NCBI GenBank assembly: GCA_905234475.1
Contig: CAJOHX010000017.1
Span: forward strand, 1-33,052
DNA length: 33,052 nucleotides
Direction: 5' to 3'
Source of the DNA: an uncultured Bacteroidales bacterium
Lineage (GTDB): Bacteria; Bacteroidota; Bacteroidia; Bacteroidales; UBA932
Shown here: in pieces, positions 27,338-33,052 of the stretch
How the letters are laid out: every line of letters begins with the position of its first letter
Numbering within the stretch: position 1 is the stretch's first letter
Notes under the pieces: model-generated
Databases searched by the model: none
What the model saw: only the letters and a program-made list of their open reading frames with translations
Told to the model about the DNA's origin: nothing
Made by a program: the position numbers and the translations under genes

Positions 27338-30310
27338 ATGAAAAGAATCCTAACCATCCTTGCGGCCATCGTGCTCTCCGGCATGATGGGCGCTACCGCA
27401 TTTGCCCAGGGCTTTGCGGTCCGGGGTGTGGTTGTCGACGAACTCGGTCCGGTGATCGGGGCCGCCATCATTGAGGCGGGCACGACCAACGGCGCCGTGA
27501 CGGATCTCGACGGCAACTTCTCCCTCAGGGTTTCCTCTCCTGATGCGACGGTCGAGGTGAGCTGCATCGGCTACACCTCCCAGACCTTCAAGGCATCCGC
27601 CATGCCGTCCACCATCACCCTCCACGAGGACAGCGAGTTCCTCGACGAGGTCGTGGTCATCGGTTACGGTACGGTGAAAAAGAGTGACATGACCGGTTCC
27701 ATCGCGACCGTCAAGGCCGACGAGATCAACAAGGGTGTCATCACCACCCCGGCCGACCTGCTTCGCGGCAAGAGCGCCGGTGTCGTGGTCACTGCCGGTT
27801 CCGGTATGCCTGGCTCTGGCGCCACCATCCGTATCCGCGGCGGCTCCTCCATCAACGCCTCCAACGATCCGCTCATCGTCATCGACGGCCTGCCCGTCTC
27901 CAATGACGGCATCTCCGGTATGTCCGACCCGCTGTCTTCCATCAACCCGGAGGACATCGAGAGCTTCACCGTCCTCAAGGACGCTTCCGCAACGGCCATC
28001 TACGGTTCCCGCGCCTCCAACGGCGTTATCGTGATCACTACGAAGAAGGGCGCCAAGACCGGCACCGTCCTGCCGAGGATTGCCGTTGACTTCACGGCTT
28101 CCGTCAACACGATCGCCAAGTACAACAAGCTCCTGGACAAGGACGGCATCGTGAACATTATCCGCGACTTCTACGGCGCCAACTCCACCGCCGAGGCCAA
28201 CCTCGGCCTGAACGGCACGCTGTACGACACCGACTGGCAGCGCGAGATCTATCAGATCGCCCCGACCTACGACGGCAACATCAGCTTCAACGGCCGCGTC
28301 GGCTTCCTGCCGTACCGCATCTCCGGCGGCTTCACCACCCAGAACGGTACGCTCAAGGGCTCCAAGATGGACCGCGGCACGCTGTCCGTCAACCTTTCCC
28401 CGACCCTGCTGGACCAGCACCTGACCATCAACCTCAACGGCAAGGGTACCTACGCCAAGAACTGGTATGCCAACCAGGACGCCATCGGCGCAGCCAACCA
28501 CTACGACCCGACCAAGCCGGTGCTTGATCCCAACGGCCTGAACGGCTACACCACCTGGTACGACAAGTCCGGCAACATCAACACGATGGCCACGATGAAC
28601 CCGGTGGGCCTGCTCAACGCCAAGGAAGACTACGCCGACGCCTACCGCTTCATCGGCAACGCGCAGTTCGACTACAAGATCCACGGCTTCGAGGATCTCC
28701 GCCTCAACCTCAACCTCGGTATCGACTGGGCCAAGTCCGCCGGTCTCACCGAAGTCAAGATGGGCTCCGAGGCCTCCTACCACAACACCAACCAGTCCGG
28801 CGGCGGCGCCCATACCGACTATGACTACAGCCGTATGAACACCACCCTCGAGTTCTACGCCGACTACAACAAGGACCTTGCGAACAACAGCAACCTGGAC
28901 CTCATGGCCGGTTACTCCTGGCAGCACTTCTACAGCGAGAACAACAGCGTCACCAACCGTATCAGCGACAAGGCTGTCCTGAGCGATTCTCACGGCAAGG
29001 GCGAGCTCTACCTGATCTCCTTCTTCGGCCGCGCCAACTACAGCATCGCCGAGAAGTACCTCCTGACCGCCACGGTCCGCGCCGACGGTACGTCCCGTTT
29101 CCAGAACCACAAGTGGGGTATCTTCCCGTCCGTGGCTTTCGCCTGGAACATGAAGAAAGAGGACTTCCTGTCCGCCAGCGACAAGCTCTCCACCGCCAAG
29201 CTGCGTCTCTCCTGGGGCCAGACCGGCCAGCAGGAAGTGGGTGGCTACTATGACACCTTCGCCCAGTTCCTGACCACCCAGCTCGGCTCCGGCTACTATA
29301 TCGACGGCTCGCTCGTGCAGCCCATCGCCGCCCTCGGCTACAGCGCCGACCTCCGCTGGGAGACCACGACGACCTACAACGCCGGTATCGACCTCGGCTT
29401 CTGGAAGGACCGCCTGACCGTCAGCCTCGACGCCTACAAGCGCGACACCAAGGACATCCTCAACTACATCCCGGTGCCGGCCCTGTCGAACCTGACCAAC
29501 TACCTCAACACCAACATCGGCTCGATGACCAACCTCGGTTTCGAGATTGATGCGAACGCCATCCTGGTCGAGACCCGCGACATGAGCTGGACCCTCGGCG
29601 CCAACATGGCCTACAACAAGAACACCATCACGAAGCTCACCGCTTCCGACGACAACGCCACGGGCGTGGAGACGGGCGGCATCTCCGGCGGTACCGGCAA
29701 CAACGTGCAGATGCACCAGGTCGGCTACCCGATGCGCACCTTCTACCTCTACCAGCAGGTGTACGACACCAACGGCAACCCGATCAACGGCGTCTACGTG
29801 GACCGCAACAACGACGGCCAGATCACGGCGGACGACAAGTATCTCGGCCATAAGCCGGATGCCGACGTGACCGTCGGCTTCAACACGAGCTTCTCCTACA
29901 AGAACCTGACGGTGGCCCTCTCCGGCCACGCCGCCATCGGCAACTGGGTCTACAACAACGTGGCGTCCGACACCGAGATGCTCGCCGACCTGTGGACCAA
30001 CAGCTTCATCGGCAACCGCCTCGCTTCCGCGACCCGCTCGATGTTCTCCCAGGCCCAGTACCTGTCCGACTACTATCTCGAGAACGCCTCGTTCCTCAAG
30101 CTGGACAACTTCACGATCGGCTACACCTTCCCGAAGCTGTTCAACATCGCGCAGGATCGTCCCGCTTCCCTCAACATCTTCGGTACCGTCCAGAACATCT
30201 GCACGCTGACCCGCTACTCCGGCATCGATCCGGAAGTGTTCGGCGGCATCGACGGTGCGCTCTATCCGCGTCCCCGGACCTTCGTGGCCGGCGTCAAGTT
30301 CAACTTCTAA
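27338..30310 (+). CDS. susC: SusC-family TonB-dependent outer-membrane transporter
   Basis: 990 residues. Signal peptide about 1-23 (ends TAFAQ), then a carboxypeptidase-D regulatory-like domain (about 26-105: VRGVVVDELGPVIGAAIIEAG, GNFSLRV). The TonB-dependent plug begins at the conserved LDEVVVIGYGTVKKSDMTGSI and continues with LLRGKSAGVVV, RIRGGSSINASNDPLIVIDG and YGSRASNGVIVITTKKG. A beta-barrel of the usual size follows, ending in an aromatic strand (VAGVKFNF). With SusD it forms the lipoprotein-lidded importer for oligosaccharides, driven by TonB. A possible -7 box, TATATTTT (27314-27321), precedes it; cotranscription with the MFS gene is also possible. susD starts 13 bases after its stop. 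Confidence 0.96.
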   Translation: MKRILTILAAIVLSGMMGATAFAQGFAVRGVVVDELGPVIGAAIIEAGTTNGAVTDLDGNFSLRVSSPDATVEVSCIGYTSQTFKASAMPSTITLHEDSEFLDEVVVIGYGTVKKSDMTGSIATVKADEINKGVITTPADLLRGKSAGVVVTAGSGMPGSGATIRIRGGSSINASNDPLIVIDGLPVSNDGISGMSDPLSSINPEDIESFTVLKDASATAIYGSRASNGVIVITTKKGAKTGTVLPRIAVDFTASVNTIAKYNKLLDKDGIVNIIRDFYGANSTAEANLGLNGTLYDTDWQREIYQIAPTYDGNISFNGRVGFLPYRISGGFTTQNGTLKGSKMDRGTLSVNLSPTLLDQHLTINLNGKGTYAKNWYANQDAIGAANHYDPTKPVLDPNGLNGYTTWYDKSGNINTMATMNPVGLLNAKEDYADAYRFIGNAQFDYKIHGFEDLRLNLNLGIDWAKSAGLTEVKMGSEASYHNTNQSGGGAHTDYDYSRMNTTLEFYADYNKDLANNSNLDLMAGYSWQHFYSENNSVTNRISDKAVLSDSHGKGELYLISFFGRANYSIAEKYLLTATVRADGTSRFQNHKWGIFPSVAFAWNMKKEDFLSASDKLSTAKLRLSWGQTGQQEVGGYYDTFAQFLTTQLGSGYYIDGSLVQPIAALGYSADLRWETTTTYNAGIDLGFWKDRLTVSLDAYKRDTKDILNYIPVPALSNLTNYLNTNIGSMTNLGFEIDANAILVETRDMSWTLGANMAYNKNTITKLTASDDNATGVETGGISGGTGNNVQMHQVGYPMRTFYLYQQVYDTNGNPINGVYVDRNNDGQITADDKYLGHKPDADVTVGFNTSFSYKNLTVALSGHAAIGNWVYNNVASDTEMLADLWTNSFIGNRLASATRSMFSQAQYLSDYYLENASFLKLDNFTIGYTFPKLFNIAQDRPASLNIFGTVQNICTLTRYSGIDPEVFGGIDGALYPRPRTFVAGVKFNF

Positions 30311-30323
30311 TCCAGGATAGCAT

Positions 30324-31877
30324 ATGAAAACCATCAAATACATCCTCGGTTCCCTGGCGCTCATGCTCAGCCTGTCCGCCTGCGTCGGCGACCTCAACGT
30401 CACCCCGATCGACCCGAATGCCAATACTGCTGACAAGGCGCTCACGTCTGAGACCCAGATGAAGGCCTACCTCGGCAGCGTCTACCTGGGCTTCGCCACC
30501 TCCGGTTACTACGGTGCCAACGGCTCCGCTTCCATCTCCGGTCTCGACGGCGGTGCATCCCAGTACATCCGCGGTCTGTTCCATCACTCCGAGCTGACCA
30601 CCGACGAGGCGGTCTGCGGCTGGAACGACCAGACCATCAAGAACTTCCACTGGATGAACTGGACCACTGACGACACGTTCATCTACGCCTTCTGGTCCCG
30701 CATCTTCATGCAGGTGTCCGCGGCCAACGAATTCATCCGCGAGGCCCAGCGCTACGGCGAGGGCATGGCCAACATCGACGAGTACATCGCCGAGGCCCGC
30801 GTGCTCCGCGCCATCGCTTACTTCCACGCCATTGACAACTTCGGCAACGTGCCGTTCGCTGACGAGACCGCCATCGTGGGCGCCGTCCCCCAGCAGATCT
30901 CCCGCGCCGACCTGTACACCTGGATGGAGACCGAGCTGCTTGACCTCATCAACGGCAATGCCCTGGCTGCCCCGAGGGGCAACGGCTACGGCCGCGCCGA
31001 CAAGGGTGTCGCGAAGTTCATCCTCGCCAAGCTCTACCTCAATGCAGGTGTCTACACCGGCACCCCCCAGTGGCAGAAGTGCGCCGATGTCCTGAAAGAC
31101 CTCATGGACGACGGCTACAGCCTGCACACCACCGCGAACGGCGACACTTTCAGCGCCTATCAGGACCTGTTCCTTGCCGACAATGACAAGTGCACCGACG
31201 AGATCATCTTCGCAGTCCAGCAGGACGGTGTCAACACCACCAGCTACGGTGCGACCAACTACCTGATCTTCGCCAGCACCGGCGGCACCATGGATCCTGC
31301 CGAGCTCGGCATCTCCTCCGGTTGGGGCGGTCTCCGCACCACGCCGCAGTTCTACAACAAGTTCACCGACAGCGACAAGCGCAACCTCTTCTTCACCAGC
31401 GGCCAGCAGAAGGACATCGACGACATCGGCGAGTTCACCAACGGCTACGCTTTCATGAAGTTCCGCAACATCAAGTCCGACGGCAACCCGGGCCAGGAGC
31501 TCGGCTTCGTCGACACCGACTTCCCGATGATGCGCTATGCCGACGTGCTGCTGATGGCGGCTGAGTGCCAGGTGCGCGGCGCTTCCATCGAGGGCCTTGC
31601 CGCTTACAACCAGGTCCGCCAGCGTGCCGGCCTGCCGGCTGCCACCTCCATCGTCCTCCAGGACGTGCTTGACGAGCGCGGCCGCGAACTCTACCAGGAG
31701 TGCTGGCGCCGCAGCGACCTCATCCGTTTCGGCCAGTTCACCACCAGCGAGTATGTCTGGCAGTGGAAGGGCAATGTCAAGGAGGGTACCGGCGTCGACG
31801 AGTACCGCAACCTCTTCCCGATTCCGGATTCCGACCGGCTTGCCAACAGCAACCTCCAGCAGAACCCCGGCTATTAA
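30324..31877 (+). CDS. susD: SusD-family surface glycan-binding lipoprotein
   Basis: 517 residues. Lipoprotein signal with lipobox LSAC (Cys20), then the SusD/RagB fold: tetratricopeptide-like helices in the first half (RIFMQVSAANEFIREAQRY, EARVLRAIAYFHAIDNFGNVPF) and the C-terminal NQVRQRAGLP and DERGRELYQECWRRSDLIRFG segments, which are highly diagnostic. It acts as the lid of the SusC channel and captures oligosaccharide at the cell surface. The ligand cannot be read from sequence. Cotranscribed with susC and the SusE-like gene; base use is like its neighbours. Confidence 0.96.
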   Translation: MKTIKYILGSLALMLSLSACVGDLNVTPIDPNANTADKALTSETQMKAYLGSVYLGFATSGYYGANGSASISGLDGGASQYIRGLFHHSELTTDEAVCGWNDQTIKNFHWMNWTTDDTFIYAFWSRIFMQVSAANEFIREAQRYGEGMANIDEYIAEARVLRAIAYFHAIDNFGNVPFADETAIVGAVPQQISRADLYTWMETELLDLINGNALAAPRGNGYGRADKGVAKFILAKLYLNAGVYTGTPQWQKCADVLKDLMDDGYSLHTTANGDTFSAYQDLFLADNDKCTDEIIFAVQQDGVNTTSYGATNYLIFASTGGTMDPAELGISSGWGGLRTTPQFYNKFTDSDKRNLFFTSGQQKDIDDIGEFTNGYAFMKFRNIKSDGNPGQELGFVDTDFPMMRYADVLLMAAECQVRGASIEGLAAYNQVRQRAGLPAATSIVLQDVLDERGRELYQECWRRSDLIRFGQFTTSEYVWQWKGNVKEGTGVDEYRNLFPIPDSDRLANSNLQQNPGY

Positions 31878-31889
31878 TAGATTCGTGTT

Positions 31890-33052
31890 ATGAAAAAGAT
31901 ATTTTCCATCCTTTTCGCAGGCGTGATGGCCTTGACGGCCGTCTCCTGCTTCAACGAGCCGCTGGCCGTGTTCGACCCTGCTGACGGGACCGCCCCGATC
32001 ATGGGCCTGGTCGACGTCGGGGCCAAGAACATCACCGTGGCCTACACGCCGGGTGTCTTCAACCTGGGCTTCAACGAGCAGATGGCTCCTACCCACTCGC
32101 TCGCCATCGTCTCCGTGGACGGCAAGGCCGTCAGCCGGATCATTACCTCCAAGAATGACGGCATCACCCTCGTTGCCACCAACGTCAACATCAGCAAGGC
32201 CCTCACCTTCTTCGGCTATACTGACGGACAGCAGATCGGCAGCCTGGACATCGTGGTGCGTGCCTCCATCCAGGATCCTTCCAAGGACAACGGCCGCAAC
32301 GGCTACCTGGATTCCGAGAAATACACCCTCTCCAACTTCACCGTGACCCTGCCGCAGGGCAGCCCGTACGCCGACTACACCGAGTCCTCCACCTGGAGCG
32401 TCATCGGCGCCCTGTCCAACTACGACATCAGCTGGAACGGCGACCTCGAGATGTTCGCCACCGAGGACGGCAATCACCTGGTGGCCAAGGCCGTGAAGCT
32501 CTCCAAGGACGACGAGTTCAAGTTCCGCAAGGACCTCGCCTGGGACGTCAACATGGGTGGTGAATTCGCCGGGCTCGACACCGAGTTCAGCGTGGCCCAG
32601 GATGGCGCCAACATCAAGGTCGGCGCGGACGGTGTCTATGACCTGTGGCTCGACCTCGACGCCGGCACCGCGATGGTGACCGACGCCTACATGGCCTATC
32701 CGGACCATAAGGAAGCCAGCACCTGGACCGTCATCGGCGCCCTGTCCAACTACGACATCAGCTGGAACGGCGACCTCCCCATGATCACCGACGGCAAGAC
32801 CCACGTCGCCCAGGGCGTCAAGCTCTCCGCGGACGACGAGTTCAAGTTCCGCAAGGACAAGGCCTGGGATGTCAACATGGGCGGCGAATTCGGCGGCCTC
32901 GGCTCCGAGTTCACCGTGACCCAGGACGGCGCCAACATCAAGGTCGGCGCGGACGGCATCTATGACCTCATCCTCGATCCGAACGGATCTGCAACCATCG
33001 TCGAGACCCTCGGCGGCGGCGTCAGCAACAAGATCGGCGGCGACGAGCCCGA
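31890..33052 (+). CDS. susE: SusE/SusF-like surface lipoprotein with tandem binding domains (3' end beyond window)
   Basis: At least 387 residues; the reading frame is open at the window edge. Lipoprotein signal MKKIFSILFAGVMALTAVSC (Cys20). Residues about 25-160 form a SusE-like N-terminal beta domain. From about 168 there are two copies of a domain of about 108 residues, each with W(S/T)VIGALSNYDISWNGDL, then DDEFKFRKD, WDVNMGGEF and GANIKVGADGxYDL. This is the SusE/SusF carbohydrate-binding fold, which supports an alpha-glucan substrate, though related proteins bind other glycans. The sequence after the second copy (GGGVSNKIGGDEP) may be a linker to another part. It follows susD by 12 bases. 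Confidence 0.88.
   Translation, partial: MKKIFSILFAGVMALTAVSCFNEPLAVFDPADGTAPIMGLVDVGAKNITVAYTPGVFNLGFNEQMAPTHSLAIVSVDGKAVSRIITSKNDGITLVATNVNISKALTFFGYTDGQQIGSLDIVVRASIQDPSKDNGRNGYLDSEKYTLSNFTVTLPQGSPYADYTESSTWSVIGALSNYDISWNGDLEMFATEDGNHLVAKAVKLSKDDEFKFRKDLAWDVNMGGEFAGLDTEFSVAQDGANIKVGADGVYDLWLDLDAGTAMVTDAYMAYPDHKEASTWTVIGALSNYDISWNGDLPMITDGKTHVAQGVKLSADDEFKFRKDKAWDVNMGGEFGGLGSEFTVTQDGANIKVGADGIYDLILDPNGSATIVETLGGGVSNKIGGDEP
32391..33012 (+). repeat. Tandem duplicated binding-domain unit in the SusE-like gene
   Basis: Unit 1 starts at 32391 and unit 2 at 32721 (330 bp later). The 47 bases 32401-32447 and 32731-32777 are identical. Further near-identical blocks encode DEFKFRKD and GANIKVGADG, offset by 324 bp, so the units differ by a two-codon indel. 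Identity at the DNA level points to recent duplication or gene conversion. Confidence 0.8.

Noticed and set aside
27350..30445. Open frame of 1031 codons on the minus strand opposite susC, and similar long frames opposite susD (30300-32804), the peptidase gene (3254-4864) and the esterase gene (15061-16845)
   Set aside because: All are mirror frames caused by G/C in third codon positions. They lack protein-family motifs, signal peptides or promoters, while the plus-strand genes are unmistakable. In the last case only the segment below 15582 is a real gene.

Overview
The window looks like a chromosomal piece of a GC-rich member of the Bacteroidales. The reasons are a SusC/SusD/SusE-type glycan uptake locus, a Bacteroidetes-type serine palmitoyltransferase (sphingolipid synthesis), an S46 dipeptidyl-peptidase, a DUF4251 lipoprotein, no Shine-Dalgarno sequences, and repeated promoters of the Bacteroidetes type (TTG/TTTG, 19-21 nt, TAnnTTTG). 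The genus cannot be read from the sequence. Coding density is high: no gene-free stretch exceeds about 185 bases. The very long antisense ORFs opposite real genes are side effects of high GC3.

Layout. 1-2570: a partial EF-G paralog resembling Bacteroides EF-G2, a 57-residue ORF, and an XRE regulator. 2660-7305: rnhB, then a DPP7-type peptidase-mrp-rsmA run. 7249-12568, minus strand: a secreted histidine phosphatase, a glycosyltransferase and a YfhO membrane protein, translationally coupled. 12603-12805: a complete tRNA-Ser(GCU) unit. 12829-17111: small envelope proteins, a second histidine phosphatase, a DUF4251 lipoprotein and a carboxylesterase. 17114-20154, minus strand: a pterin operon (queD, folE and a second PTPS-like gene with active-site Glu), then a periplasmic coiled-coil protein and an HI0933-type flavoprotein. 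20302-22911: hrpB. 23036-25028: serine palmitoyltransferase with an adjacent SDR, a likely 3-ketosphinganine reductase. 25082-27307: a membrane-anchored LytTR regulator and a sugar MFS transporter. 27338-33052: susC-susD-susE, the last one cut by the window edge.

The most unusual signal is a set of small palindromic repeats lying in frame inside five protein genes (rsmA, yfhO, the glycosyltransferase, the HI0933 gene and hrpB). (1) An element of about 102 bp occurs three times, twice in yfhO and once in the neighbouring glycosyltransferase, in both orientations. Its 55-nt core is almost invariant, and its flanking stems differ between copies but stay self-complementary. (2) A double hairpin, CCGGGAGC-N16-GCTCCCGG twice with a 19-nt spacer, occurs in the HI0933 gene and in hrpB in different reading frames. 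(3) A GTCATTC-(variable stem)-GAATC element occurs in genes and between genes. The host proteins seem longer than usual by about the length of these inserts. This recalls Rickettsia palindromic elements or REP-type sequences, but no transposase is in the window.

A second global feature is that about nine genes have the TAnnTTTG box only 4-8 nt before the start codon. Their mRNAs should be leaderless or nearly so.
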